Source: Trema orientale
Lineage: Eukaryota > Streptophyta > Magnoliopsida > Rosales > Cannabaceae
Assembly (NCBI GenBank): GCA_002914845.1
Contig: JXTC01000195.1
Location: 109,063-173,062, forward strand
Reading direction: 5' to 3'
DNA: 64,000 nt
The notes beneath the pieces were generated by a model. That model saw only the letters and a list, made by a program, of their open reading frames with translations, was not told where the DNA came from and searched no databases. Positions 1 through 13,042 of this stretch are shown here, in pieces. The position numbers were made by a program, and so were the translations under genes. How positions within the stretch are numbered: position 1 is the stretch's first letter; every line of letters begins with the position of its first letter.

Positions 1-194
1 CCGTATAGTTATATAATTTAATTTTTAAATATTTTTATAATTAATATACATATTTATTAATATGTAATTAATGACAATTTTAAAAAAATTATACATATAA
101 CTAATACCATATTAAGCCATTAGTTTAGTAGAATAATAATTATTAAGGTATTAATATAAGTATTAATATAAGTATTTTTTTTTCTTTTTTCTAT

Positions 195-320
195 AGAGTG
201 GGTTCTCCATAATTTACATGGGGATGGGGGACGAATATGGGGGTGCGGGGACGAATATGGGTATGGGGCGGGAGAGCATTCCCCGTCCCCGCCTGCCCTA
301 TTTACATCCCTAAACACTGT
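195..320. mobile_element. GC-rich MITE-like relic
   Basis: Short G/C-rich tract in AT-rich DNA, with repeated GGGGACGAATATGGG-type words and a partial inverted counterpart (CCCCGTCCCCGCC) ending in CCCTATTTACATCCCT. It resembles the 'CCCATATTTACACCTCT' end of the better-defined MITE at 36,463-36,852. No target duplication was found. The rest of positions 1-780 looks like AT-rich intergenic DNA without a supported gene. Confidence 0.3.
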
Positions 321-780
321 GTATCACTCTCGTTCAAATAAAAAATTTTATTCCTATCAACTAATGATCTCATGGTGAAAAAAAGTTCTCTTTCATCAGT
401 TTTGTAAATAACTTTTAGTATTATATTACTTATCAGATTTTACTTAAATACCCTAATAAAAAAAAGTCTAAATTCTAATCTCCAGCTACCATCCCACTCC
501 AAGTTTCTTAATTATAACCTCCATCATGAATCTTCAGTGGTATTGTGATTAGAGTCAGAGGAAGTGAGTTAAGATTTGGTTTTTTTTCGAAAATCATAGT
601 GGAAAATAGTTGAAAGCTTTTCTTTTTGAATTGTCTTTGACCCTGGACGAATTTTTATTTGGTGGTGCAGATGCAGGCTCAATTTTGGATTTTCAAATTG
701 AAAAAATAAAACATCGCTCTTTCTCTCAAAATCACTTTCATTCCTCTCCGTTAGAATTTCCTGACTTTTTTGTATTCTTT

Positions 781-974
781 TCCTCTCTCAATTATAATCC
801 TCAATTTGTTTAAAGGTCTTGTGTTCACATATTAATCGTGATATGTTCTTATCATATTCTAGACCTTGGAGCATGTTTCCTCTCTCAATTATAATCCTCA
901 ATTTGTTTAAAGGTCTTGTGTTCACATATTAATCGTGATATTTTCTTATCATATTCTAGACCTTGGAGCATGTT
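781..974. repeat. 97-bp tandem duplication
   Basis: Two head-to-tail copies, 781-877 and 878-974, starting TCCTCTCTCAATTATAATCC. They differ at about one base (ATATG versus ATATT), so the duplication is recent. No coding function is visible. From 975 to 1,660 I see only AT-rich DNA that would include the promoter of the downstream universal stress protein gene. Confidence 0.9.
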
Positions 975-1668
975 TTGTTTATTTTCATTATTTGTCGCGT
1001 GTTTCCTTTTTTGTGAGTAGAAATATTTTTAAACGAAAAGTCATGCACAATCAGCGAAATTGGAGTTTATCGGAATTGGTGTTATAGTTTAAGAGAATTG
1101 GTGATATAGGATCTTGTGGCTTCTTAGTTGGAGTTGTCCATATGATAGAAAAACAATTTTAAGATTATTGTGGGCATGATAAAGTACTCTCGTGTGGTAT
1201 GTATAGCAATGATCTTACTATTAAGAGAGAGCGTCAATGCCCTTGTCGCTTAATGTATCTTTTGTTTCGGAAACACTTGCTAAGATCAGCCTGTCTTAGG
1301 TTGATGTTTCGTTTTATAATTGTGGATTTTTCAATTAGCTAGATTGTCTATTTCATAACAAATGATTTGTTATAATAATATATTTTCTTTCTTTTCACCT
1401 TTAAAAAGAAAATTCGAAAAAGAACACATAAAAAAACAAAAAATATTAAAACAAAACAAATCAAAACAAAATTGTGTTAGTTTTGCATGTGGGATTGGAA
1501 ATGTCTAAGTGCATGCTTGCCACGTACCAATTCCCTCCTCTCAACATATGTATACCTCATCCAACGTCCACGTGGACCTCCTTTTACTTACAAGTGTTCT
1601 GGTAACATTTATATATATTTCTACTCGTCTCTTGATTAATGACACATATAATATATAGAGAGATCAAA

Positions 1669-2142
1669 ATGGCGGAGATGATGATGAGGAGGAAGATGAA
1701 GGTGATGGTGGCGGTGGACGAGAGTGACTATAGTTTCTACGCACTCAAGTGGGCTCTCGACCACGTGTTGGTTACGCCGGCGGCGGCAGCAGCGACAGAG
1801 ACAGCGACGAGTCAGGAGGAAGCGAGCCCGGAGGAGGTTGACATGGTGATACTAGTCCATGTTCAGCAGCCCTTCCAGCACTACGGCTTCCCTGCCGGAC
1901 CAGGTGGATCCGGTTTGTACAGTGCTCGTCTAGGGGGACGTATATATATTTAACTATCCCAAACATCCATCTCTTTTATTTCATTCGTATTTATTTTATA
2001 CAGAATCATATATATATATATATATAAAGATGTATTTGAGGGGGAAAATAAGTAGTATGATTGCTAATTATATCCCTCGCTTGTGTAGTAGGGTTTTGTC
2101 CCGTTGCTTTTATTTTGCACTTTTTTCTCCGGGGTTATTAAG

Positions 2143-2181
<39 letters not shown>

Positions 2182-3161
2182 AATCCGTTAGATAATTTTT
2201 TTTACAGCTGTATATATATATATATCGCACCAATCCGGTAGAGATATATATATATATTTTTTCCTACGTATGTATTATATTATTTTTTCCAATTAAAAAT
2301 GCACGTTTTTCATGATAAAAAGTGAATAAAGAAAAATATTAAATAATGGATTTTTATTTTTATTTATTTTGTTCCAACAACCAACCCATGATAGCAGTTG
2401 GATATATTTTATGAATTTCGAAAACAATTAATAGAAAATGAGTGTTATTTAACATAATTCGAAAGTGTATATATGTGTACGTATATATGTATTTAGTTTT
2501 TGTTGTTGTTGGCAGCGGTTTATACAACAACGGCAGTTGTAGAATCAGTGAGGAAAGCACAGGAAGAAAACTCCGCAGCTTTGCTTTCTCGTGCGTTGCA
2601 AATGTGCAAAGAGAAGCCGGTAACTTAAAATTTCATTTCATTTCGTTGGTAGTATACAGTTTTCTTATGATAGTAACTACGCAAAGTTGCATGTGTATAA
2701 CTAACCCTAGCTGATTTTGATAAGAATACTATCCACGTATCAGATTATCACTGATAACTAAGTTATACAATTTTGAACAGCTTGTGTAGCGTAATCACAA
2801 TCATCTATATAGCTCAAATGATGTTGAATATATGTATTAAAAAAAAATGGTAGACAATTTGACAAGTTATCTTAGACAAAATAATTTTAATGATGTGGCA
2901 CTAACTAATTATACGTTGTCAGATCTGTTAAAAGTACTTTTTTTTTTCTACTTTTTTAGATAATTTGTCAAGATTTATACCATTACTCGTATGTATATAT
3001 ACAATGCAGAATATCAAAGCAGAAACACTTATTCTAGAGGGAGATCCGAAGGACAGGATATGTCAAGCTGCGGAGCAAATGCATGTGGATCTCCTCGTCG
3101 TTGGTAGCCGTGGCCTTGGAACCTTCAAGAGGTAAAACCTAATTAATCAGGTCCATTTTAA

Positions 3162-3205
<44 letters not shown>

Positions 3206-3401
3206 TCTTCTAATGAGAAAAATACATACTATGATTTATATTCATTTTCTTATAAATATCATAACTATGATTCATTTTTATCATGACTATTCATTTTTGG
3301 GTTGATGCAGAGCATTTCTAGGGAGTGTGAGTGACTACTGCGCTCATCATGTAAAATGCCCAATTCTAATCGTGAGGCCAGCAAAAGAAACTGGAAAGTA
3401 A
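1669..3401 (+). CDS. Universal stress protein (USP family), 4 exons, 186 aa
   Basis: Exons by reading frame and GT-AG sites: 1669-1912, 2516-2619, 3010-3131 and 3311-3401 (TAA), totalling 561 nt. The N-terminus (MKVMVAVDESDYSFYALKWA) is the first strand and helix of the USP fold. Near the C-terminus the ATP-binding motif G-2X-G-9X-G-S is complete (G148, G151, G161, S162 by my count), followed by CPILIV, the usual last strand. This points to the ATP-binding USP class. An alanine/glutamate-rich loop (about residues 44-64) is longer than in many relatives. No signal peptide or membrane segment is seen, so a cytosolic protein is expected. The ATG at 1669 is chosen because an upstream in-frame ATG (1639) precedes the conserved core by an unrelated stretch. 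USPs are known to respond to drought, hypoxia or pathogens; the particular trigger cannot be read here. Introns 1 and 3 carry TA microsatellites. Confidence 0.9.
2146..2179. repeat. (TA)n microsatellite in USP intron 1
   Basis: About 17 uninterrupted AT dinucleotides; a second tract of about 19 units lies at 3,164-3,201 in intron 3 of the same gene. Likely length-polymorphic. Confidence 0.9.
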
Positions 3402-4989
3402 TTGTTCTGTAATTACTATAGATAAATAAAAAAGAAATGTTAAAAAGGCCCCAAAAAACAAAAAAAAACCGGTCCAAACCTCCAAGGTTGGAACGGGGGG
3501 GAACCCAAAGCAAAGTCCTCCACGTTAACAAAATAGCTCTCGTGGAGTTGTCTAATAGGGGGGAAAAAGTGTAAGAGTGTGTAATTTTGTACAAGACTAC
3601 GTTGGGAAGGTTTTAATTTCTTGACCTGTAAATGTGTTTTTTTCTTTTTTTTTTCCCCAAAAAAAATAAAAAACCAAGAACCCCTGGCCAATTGGGGGAA
3701 ACCCCTTTTTTTTTTTGGGAATCTATTATTACCAAAAGAAGAAAAGAAAAAGGGCATTTGAAAATTTGAAAGTGGGCACTGATGAGATGAATAACCGAAA
3801 GAAGTAACACTGACTACTCAAAAGTGAAAACGACAAAGGCGGAAAGAAAAGAAATATAAAGACAAAATTTAAAGCAGCCTGGGATCACTGTTCTAGCATT
3901 TTAAATAAAGTTGAAAGATAAAGGGGTCCATTGTTGTCAAGCTTACAGAGTAATTAATTGCATGTATGTGTGGCAAGTGAGAACTGGTACGTAATTAATT
4001 ACATAATTGGGTTTTTTAACCAGTTATTATTATTTTCTTTTTTTAAAAAAAAAAAATTTACTAGTTATTACTTTTTTTTTAAAAAAAAAAAAAAACCCCA
4101 AACTGTTGTTATGTAATCTTGAGCTCAAGAGCGTTTTACTAATTTGCTACTACTGAATGAGAATAAATGTAATGGCTTCGTAATGAAAACAATTGTAATG
4201 GAATTTTTTCCTGAAAAATACCGAGTATAAAAGATCACGAATTATATGAGGTTAATTAAACTGTAAACACGACTTCTACTATTTTCATTGATCCACTACG
4301 AATTAACAGGGCAAACGAGCAACAATTTGAAATTAATTCTCTCATAACAGAGTTATGAAGTGAAAAATGCTTGTCCTTAGGGATGGCAATTTTACATGCT
4401 AATCCGTTTATCTGTGGATACCGCCCTATCCGATTTCATGAAATATGAGGTTAAATAAACCGCGAACACTATTTTCATTATTTTCACTCTACAGTCCATT
4501 AAGAATTTAACAAAACATGGGAAAGTCTTGCGAGCAACCATTTTGAAATTTGTTTTGTTGAAATAGGAAGTTATAAAGAAATACTGGTCCTGGCTAGCCT
4601 AGGAAAGAAAGACAACGAAACTAAGAAGGTCAAAAGTGCCACAAAACGAAAGCTACAAAACCATATTTTCAATTGAATTTCCGGTTCATATACATTTTCG
4701 ACTTTTCTTCAGAAGTATGGTTAGTGTACAGTTGTTTTTACCGAGTTCAGAATGTTTTCCCCTCTGCCAAACAATGTTAAGACTCTAGAATCTGAAAAAG
4801 CTTCCTAGTACCCACATGTAAAACTTCAAAAGTACAATGAGAGGAGAAACAAGGTAACTGAGGTCACTGGAGGTGTTTTTAACGTAACAGATGAGGTTAG
4901 TTCAACAACTTATCCCTGCAGATTAAGTCAATAATCGCTATTAGTTGAAAAATCGATGAAGAATCATCAAATATTGACATAAATGATTC
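3402..4989. other. Intergenic, no gene seen
   Basis: Space between the convergent USP (+) and rhomboid (-) genes, with poly-A/poly-T runs. A short stretch near 4,380-4,440 (AGGGATGGCAATTTT) resembles the end of a MITE, without a visible partner. No open frame here looks coding. Confidence 0.5.
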
Positions 4990-7900
4990 TTAAAGACAAA
5001 CCTGTTGGCTCATAAGAATCTCCACTGCCACATTCAGATCTCCTTCTGCGGCTGCAAGAGCAACTTCTACCTGTGTCTGAAATCATTTGAACGTGTTTTG
5101 TAGTCAGAATTTAATCATCTCCATTCAAGTGTATACTGTATTCAGTTAATTTGGTTTATAGAATACACAGTAACATGTTCTAAGTTCTAAGAGGAACTCT
5201 AGATCTATCCGCTGTAAAAAAGATGATATCACAAAAATGCTTGAGATGTAATAACTAATAAGAAGCTGAAAACAAATAATAAGTAAATTATTTAGCAGAA
5301 TGAATTATGATGACAGGTTTGGATTTTACCTTTTCAAATCCCATTGCTACAAGTTTCTGGATTTCTTCGTCAGAAGCGACTGAATCCTGTACACAAATGG
5401 ATAAGGAAAGATCTATAAACATGGACCAAAGTAACCTGAGAAAATCACACTCATCTGCCTAAAAACAAAACCTGACGGCGGATTGGGATCCCGGGATTTA
5501 CTGTCGCTGCATTTTCTACTGCTTGCCTAAGAAAAATCAACAGCAGATACCATTGTCAATCACAACTATGGAAACTGCTTCACTACTCAATCAACAGCAG
5601 ATACCATTGCGTGTGAAAACCTTCTCGAAAAACACGACACTAAGTTAACAAAAGAAGTATGAATGGCTCTTGACCATGAAAAGTAAACTGTCAAAGTGAT
5701 ATTGGAACAATTGACAAGCTTTATCTATAATCCATTTAAGTAACCAAAACGCATAAAATTATCATTGAAACACCTTCCATTAGATAATTGCTGTCCTGTG
5801 CCAGTTGCTGCAGTCTCTGATGGATGTGGGCTACTATCATCCAAAAGTCTAACCTGAAGGTTTGAATCTGAATTATCAGCAGGGGCCGTCTGAGTTCTTC
5901 CAGAACCAAGTGCCCTTCCCCTCCCAGGAAACCTACTGTCCACTGTTGACTGTATCATTGAAAACAAATTCTATTAGATTCGGAAGACAAAACTACAACC
6001 AGAACTTAACTATGAGTTGGTGTATATGAAATTCATATAAATTAAAAAAAAAAACGTACGTCTTAATTTTTAATCAACTATAAATTTTCCTCTAAACAGC
6101 ACAGATTAAGTATCAAGACCTCTACAATTCTACTTTAAAAATTCAGTTCCGTGAAAGTGAATTGCAAATAGCAAAAGGCCAAGATTACACCATTAGAGAC
6201 AAAAGTTAAAAGAAAAGTCAGTCATATAAAAAGTCTTAGGACTCAATACCTCAGTAGATGTTTCTCTCTGTGGCATCCATGAAGACAAGTTCCTCCATGC
6301 GTTTCCAGAAAACAATGCACTGGTAGAGATAATATATCAGGTTTCATGTCTCATAGGAGGGTCAGGTTTGACTGTGTAAAGGAGAACTTACCTGGATGTT
6401 GTACTTTGGGTTGAATGTGTTGGGATGTAGCTCGAAGGGTTCCCACCGGTGCACAAAATAAATTTGGGTCGCCTGACACAAGATGCCTAGACATATAAAT
6501 TAAAATCACAATAATTAAAGGTATTGGAAGAGTCAACTTTATACAGTTGCCAGGTATGATCCATAAACAAAAAACTAGAAAAATTGATCTAGTTTTCCTA
6601 AATATTTAGAGTGTGACAGAGTACTTGAGCCTTCAAAGTTCAGAAATTCATTATATTGGTACACACAAGCAGGCTGTTCAATGAAATGCCTGACCGGGAT
6701 TAAGCATTGTTAGCATCTCACAAGTGAGCATTCAAGGTTCAGAAATGGATACATTGTAAACACAAAGCAGGCCACTGGTACACTGTACCATCATATACAC
6801 AAAGCAGGCTATTCAATAGAAAGCCTGGACAAGATTAAGCAATGTTAGTATTTTCACATAGTGCCTTGGCTAGACATCTTAAACAAGAACGCATGGCAAG
6901 AAACCTGTTCGACTATCACATACTTTCAAAAACATGTTGCCATCTAAAGCCACAACAATGAATATGCAATCTAAAACCAATCATTAAAAGTGACTGATTG
7001 TCTGATCTTGAATGATAATACTGCCTGACAGCTCATATTATACATGTGTCCATACAGGCTTTCAAATGATCATTACAGGAAACCATTCAATTATGATCCT
7101 CTAATAATTCCATTAAGAATTAAAACTAAAGCCTCCAAATTGATCCGTCACAAAAGCGAGCACTGAATATACTTACAAGCAAAGAGGCCTCAATAGCAGA
7201 ATAGAATGACGCTCCTGGCATCAGGAAGTTGAACAAGCCATAAGTATCTGCATTATAAAGACAGCATATTTCAGTTCCCATTTACTTCCTCAAATAATAT
7301 GGTACAACCAGAGGAAAGTAGTGTTCTGAAGACAAAGAAACTGACATGCAAAGCCAGACAATATGCCACATAGGTGTCCTAGTAATGAGACATTTGTCAT
7401 AAGGAGCTGAAACACGATCAACAAGATCCACGCATACCTGAAACATTAAATTCAGAAAAATACATTACATTTTAAACAAATAAAGGAACAAAAGTGTTTC
7501 AGTATACAAAATAATTAGTCATCATCAATGCACGCCACGGAAATTACCATTTAGCAGGCACATTAAATAGCCCAAACACACTGCAAAATGGACCAAAATA
7601 TAATTAGTATATCCAATGCAGTTACACAAAATATATAATCCTTTAGGAAGATAGTAGTATTGAGAGAGAGAGATTCCTTGGAGCATACACACTTGTCTAA
7701 GTACATGTATGTGTACTGTAATGCTTCAAGAGCCCTTTTTCCTAAGTTCAGAAAACATATAATATTTACCAAAAGCGAAAAAAGTTGCAATGAATCAGAG
7801 TAATGACAGTAATATCATAAATCTATTTCAAATGAATATCAAGAAAACCACCTTCTAGATTGGACTCCACTGAGACTTGTTTCTATAACAATCATAGAGA

Positions 7901-9390
7901 ACAATATTCCTGAGAAGCCAATCGCACACTCATTCATCAGATACTGATCGGTGTAGAAAGGGTTATACGCGACCACTAGTGCAATTAGAAGATGAAAAAG
8001 AGCATTGCTAATGGCCAATAGAATTATCAAGAACAACAAGCGGACCGATCCCATAATTCTCTCCAGCTCAGAACCCAAAGGAACCAGTGCCATCATGTTG
8101 AAGAGAACATGAAGCAGTGAACCATGAAATAGAATGGAGGTAAAAACCCTGTAGACTGCAAAAGAAAAGTAAAGGATGGAAACAAAACATGAAATTCACA
8201 TTAAAAATAATTCCAAAAATTAGAATACACGAAGTGAATTTTTTCCTGGTTTACACCGGTGTTCTTTATCTTATCCAGCTTTTATTCTTAAGGGTTAGCA
8301 AGTATTCCTTTCTCTCTTCCTTTTTTTATTTCCCCCCGGTTGTCCCCTTGTTGTGAATTGTGGAATGAGGGGCAAGAACACCAAATTGTAATAAAAGAGC
8401 CATAATACCTTTAGCATTTGGGCACATTAACTAAGCTGAAATGAAAAGAATCGTAATGGGAAGGTTTTTGAAGAGAATGGTAAGTAATACAGAATTGTAT
8501 TCTCCCTTCCTAATTTCACTAATTATGTGAGAGGCTCACCCAAACTTGTTTCCTAATCGCGTAACTAAAAGCATTTAATGGATGGAAAACGGAAACACTT
8601 CCTTTATTTCATTTCCCATCATGGATTTGTAAATATGGAAAAATTTACATGAACCAAAACAACATCGAAAAAAACAAATTCTCTTTATTTTAGCTTTGAA
8701 TACATTTTACCTGAAGAAATATTACCTTGGAAATGTGAGACAACTGCAGAGGGCAAAAAGCACACTTCAAAGAAAGAGTCATATCCAACCAAGAGACACA
8801 CAAAGTAAATCATCCCACAAACAACCACCACAGCAGAAGTAAGGAAGGGAATGCTTTCCCACCATTGCCCCAACCTTGTCTGCAACCCTGCCTAATAAAC
8901 AGAAACACCACAATATATAAAATCCCAAAACAAAACCCATCAAGCAAAATTGAAATTATTCACCATCTTTAATACTTAAAAAATAATACATAAAACTACA
9001 TATATATGCCCACTATTTTTTTTGGTGGGGGTTTCTAATGTAACGGTAGTTTAACCAAACTGAACAAAAATTTCACTGTATAATTTTCATTTTTGTCTCT
9101 GAATTTGGCCATCCTACCTAAAATCCATCCAAACTGATCTCATACAGACATACATACAAAACCAATATGTACATACAGCTTACCCAAATTGAACAACAAT
9201 TTCAGTCTACAATTTCATTTTAGTCTATCAATTTGGGCATTTATGGTAGAACCAAAAGGATCACGAAGGAGAAGCTAGGGTTCTTTTTACGAATCGAGTT
9301 TGACTGAGCTTGAAAATCAAGAAATGGGATGTGATAGAGAAAATAATTGGATCAGAAAGAGCTCACCTCAGAAACGACGTTGTTTCTCAT
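4990..9390 (-). CDS. RBL15: Rhomboid-like protein with C-terminal UBA domain (RBL15-like), 12 exons, about 409 aa
   Basis: Exons in transcript order: 9390-9367, 8891-8726, 8155-7852, 7580-7548, 7437-7346, 7247-7177, 6486-6392, 6319-6250, 5949-5774, 5526-5472, 5386-5330, 5076-4990. All junctions keep frame. It is a polytopic membrane protein: the first helix is in exon 2, and the rhomboid core is in exons 3-5 with FHGSLLHVLFN, GFSG (candidate catalytic Ser about 145) and GHLCGILSG (candidate His about 197), so the protease dyad appears intact. A soluble Ser/Thr-rich linker follows, then a UBA domain at about residues 366-406 (MGFEK motif), expected to bind ubiquitin. This matches the plant RBL15 architecture in length and order, suggesting ubiquitin-linked intramembrane proteolysis or turnover; the role is inferred from family. 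The stop at 4990 is reached by reading through CAG|GTTTGT, which is itself a good splice donor, so a short extra 3' exon is possible. The first coding exon has only eight codons. Confidence 0.9.
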
Positions 9391-9596
9391 TTTCTCGACT
9401 TTTTGGTTTTGATTTTTTCTGAAAATTTGCGTTGCTTTGCTTGGAAGTTGCAAGTACCAACCGCTATATTCTCGAACTCTCAGACCTGACCTCAGTCTTC
9501 CCCTGTCCCCCAAAACTGTGATCCGGGTCGGATCTATAATTCGACTTGACCGGGTTTTGGCACGAAGAGTAGACTATGGATCAGGCCGATTCGGAT

Positions 9597-10360
9597 GAGA
9601 AATTTACACCAAGTACCCGTTTTGTGCCTTATATTTCACAAATACCAGTTTCTTTATTTCGTTTAAAAAAAGTATTACCCTTTTTAAGGTAATACAGCTC
9701 TTGCATAAAACGTGTATTCTAGCACGTGCCCCCCGTAGGAAATTTTTTTAAAAAAATTTCAAACAAAATTGAATTATAAAAAACTTTACCCCAAAAAAAA
9801 AAAAAATCAAAGTAGCTCTAAAAAACTTGATGAATAAGGAAAAATCTAAATGTAAAAGCAAATTATATAATATAGTAGGAACATTTTCAACTCGTGTAAA
9901 TGTATTTAGAAGTACAATAAAACTAGAAATGGAAAACAAACGAATAAATATATGAACGTGAAAATGTTTGGGAAAAAAATTTAATGTGTAAATTTAGGAC
10001 TACTAATACATTTAATAACTTGTATCAAAATTTTTATGTGGTATTAACATATAACGAAACCAGAAAAGAAAAAAAAAAACATACCAATATGGGACTCCTA
10101 TGCACTCTTTGAAAAAAGACAAACAAAATTACTAATTTAGCCTTATTTTATTGAAATTCAAAACAAAGAAAAAGGGTATAAAAGGAAAAGAAAAAAAAGC
10201 TGAAATTCAACTGCTTGTTCAGGCATATTATACATAGATAGATATGTGGTACTTACGGTGTAAATTTATGTCTACGGTATACATTTTGAGATACATATCT
10301 TCGTTTTAATTTTTAGTATACATTTCTCCCAAAATAGGTCTGAAAATAGGTATTAGTTAA
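9597..10360. mobile_element. Possible MITE remnants
   Basis: GAGAAATTTACACCAAGTACCCG at 9,597 is nearly repeated in inverted form around 10,250-10,270 (GGTACTTACGGTGTAAATTTA), suggesting an element of about 0.67 kb. Sequence just beyond (10,265-10,360, with CTACGGTATACATTTTGAGA) resembles the interior of the MITE at 26,114-26,559. Ends are not confirmed by a target duplication. Confidence 0.3.
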
Positions 10361-10377
10361 ATGAAAATAAGTTAATA

Positions 10378-10925
10378 ATAATAATGGTCCCTAAATTATA
10401 CTCATTATAACATACCATTTTGGCTATCGGATTTTCAACTTACATAGTAATAGTCCATGAATTGTGTAATTATTCCAACAATGACCATTTTATCACAATC
10501 TATTAAATATTTAACAGATGTAAATAATTACAAAGCATACATATTGATAACTATGGTCAAGAATATACTCTAAATTTTCAACTTACAGAATAGATTACTA
10601 AAACTTATGCAATTCTTGTATCAATGACCATTTTTTTTTCTCCATAAAATGTTAAATTTTTAATAGAAATGAGTTATATATAAAGCGTATAGTTTGATAA
10701 CTATAACTGATAATGAGATTTTGACTCATAAAATTAAATAATGCACAATTATACGCTTTGTTCATGACATTTTCTGTTTCAAAACCTAATAGCTTATGAC
10801 AAAATGGGTAATTATTGTAACAATTGCATAATTCATGGACTATTACTTAATTGTATAAAGTTGAAAGTTTGGAGGTTCATGTTGTGTAAGGAGCATAATT
10901 CAAGAGTCATTACTGCTTTAATCTA
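10378..10925. mobile_element. TIR element, about 0.55 kb, non-autonomous
   Basis: The left arm (10,385-10,490; TAGTCCATGAATTGTGTAAT) reappears inverted at 10,800-10,915 (TTGCATAATTCATGGACTA), giving arms of about 110 bp with scattered mismatches. No open frame. It resembles the repeat at 63,060-63,440 in wording. A smaller possible MITE (GGGACACTAA ... TTGATGTCCC) follows at about 10,990-11,130. Confidence 0.5.
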
Positions 10926-11220
10926 ATAAAAATAAAAAAGAGTTTCTTTGAAAATATGCTTAAGAAAACATGTATTTAGATTCGAATAATGCTAGGGACA
11001 CTAATATTTTACACTGAAAACTTATACTACATGAGGTGACATTTATTATAACCACATTTTTTTTGAAAGTGGGACATCATTTAAAATTATGTGGCTAAAA
11101 CTGATGTCACATCATTGATGTCCCAATCTATAACCTTTAGGTTCTTTTGCTCCTAAAGTAAATGTTCATTCAACTTAATGATCTCTTTTACAACTAGTAC
11201 ATGTTTTTGAGCTATCAAAG

Positions 11221-11372
11221 AGCGCACATTTGTCGGATTCGAATCTTATTCTACAAATTCAGAAACAGTTTTCACATAAAAAGTTGATAGGATAAATTCA
11301 CATAGAAAGTTGATAGGATAAAAACTGTTTTCAGATTTGTATATTAAGATTCAAATCTTATACGAAATGCGT
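11221..11372. mobile_element. Foldback MITE, family F1, copy A
   Basis: Palindromic unit with GGATTCGAATCTTATTCTAC on the left and its inverted partner AAGATTCAAATCTTATACGA on the right. An inner piece (CACATAGAAAGTTGATAGGATAAA) is repeated. It belongs with copies at 45,071-45,189, 52,354-52,466 and 59,311-59,472. Confidence 0.65.
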
Positions 11373-13042
11373 CCAAAGTTTTCATTTCAATTTTGTCATA
11401 TTTTATGTTATTTGGTTCTAGTATGATTTTTTCTTTCTTTTTTATTTATAGAAAAGTTAAATCATTTTATTCAATATATTCGATGAATGCCTCAGATAGG
11501 CTCACGTTGAGATTTTTCACTTCACAAAGTTCATAATCTACAAATAACATACAATATGAATTAGACTCATCAAATCATGATAAATAGCGCTCGGAAAATA
11601 AGACAAAAGAACCATATTCGCTCAGAAAATAAGACAAAAGAACCATAGTCAGCTAAGGTGAACAAAATTACTCGATCTATGAATTAGACATCTAAACTTA
11701 AAAATAGACAACCAACTAAATAACAAATATATTCAAACACCCTCACAAATAAAATGAGAGGTTAATTCAAACAATTTAATTAAAAAAAATAGATAAATAT
11801 AATGCTCCCGCCGAAGATTGGACCTGTGCATTAGAATATACATACTCAATGTTGCCCTTGCACTGAATTACTGACCACATAATTACATAATAATTTGGTT
11901 ATTAGAAGAATTTAAGGGCTTGTATAGATTCACTTCCAAGTTTTTTGTTTAAATAAATTAAAAATAAAAATAAAAATTTAGTTTTGGTTTTCAATTTTTA
12001 TAAACAATAAACATAGAAACTTTATTTAACTATTTGTTTCTAAAAACAATAAAGTATAAATAACGAGAGAGAGAGAGAGAGAGTCATATGGACTAATATT
12101 TGTGTATGTATAAATATATATACATGTACACACTTGTATACAAATATTTGTATATTTTTTTGTTTTTAAAATTTGTTTAGAAAAATAAAGGTAATAAAAA
12201 TTTTTTGTTACCACTTTTTTTGAAATTTTTGGTTACAATTTTAAAAAACAAAATACAGAAACAAGATTGTAAAGTAAACTTCCAAACATTTTATTTTTGT
12301 TTAAAAAAACTTTCCATTTTTCTGTTTATAAAAATAAAAAATAATAAACAAAAGTGAATCCAAGCAAACCCTGGGCATTTCCAACCACGAAGAACACGTA
12401 AATATTGGCAGAAATAATAGTTCACATTCTACCCCTCTTTATCTCTTAAAGTGTAAACAGGTTTATAAACATAGAATAAGGACATAAAATTGATAAATAA
12501 ACTTATCAATAATCCTGTAAATAACAGAGAGTTAAATACAATTCCACCATTATCCAGAAAGGGTGAGTTTCTATAATCTCTCTTCCTTCCTCGAAAAACA
12601 CTTGAGAAATATGAGAGCTACATGCCCAAAGAGATAGCTACTTCATATAAGCCATTGATGCTGCACTGATGCAGCCTCAAGTCAAGATCAAAGAAGGGCA
12701 TGCTATCTTTCTAGAGCTGAATCTGCAATCAAACTCTCATCCATATCAGATGACCAAGGCCATAGTTTGTGACGCATTCACTAGTTTAAAGTATTCAGCA
12801 AGCAATTAGATAAAAATGAATGCCAATAGAACAAACGAGAGAAGGCGGCTGATTTCTGTTTGTTTATTGCTTGAATAATCCCCAGTATGCATTGCATATC
12901 AAAGATGTGCAGTATATTTAACGGGAAACTCGAAAATAATAATAATAATAATAATGATAATCCCACGTATCACAAAAAGTAAAATCTCCAGAATATATTT
13001 TTTTCTCCCAAACAATCTATGAACTTACAAGGCAAAAATCAG
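11373..13042. other. Intergenic, simple repeats only
   Basis: AT-rich DNA between the rhomboid promoter side and the 3' end of the methyltransferase gene. Contains a (GA)n microsatellite at about 12,063-12,083 and an (ATA)n run at about 12,935-12,955. No coding frame supported. Confidence 0.5.

Noticed and set aside
120-317. 65-codon minus-strand open frame
   Set aside because: Proline/serine-rich translation of the GC-rich repeat; no domain.
3440-3810. Overlapping minus-strand open frames next to the USP gene
   Set aside because: They translate A/T and G homopolymer runs in three frames; no conserved block.
12026-12214. 62-codon open frame over the GA repeat
   Set aside because: Microsatellite translation.
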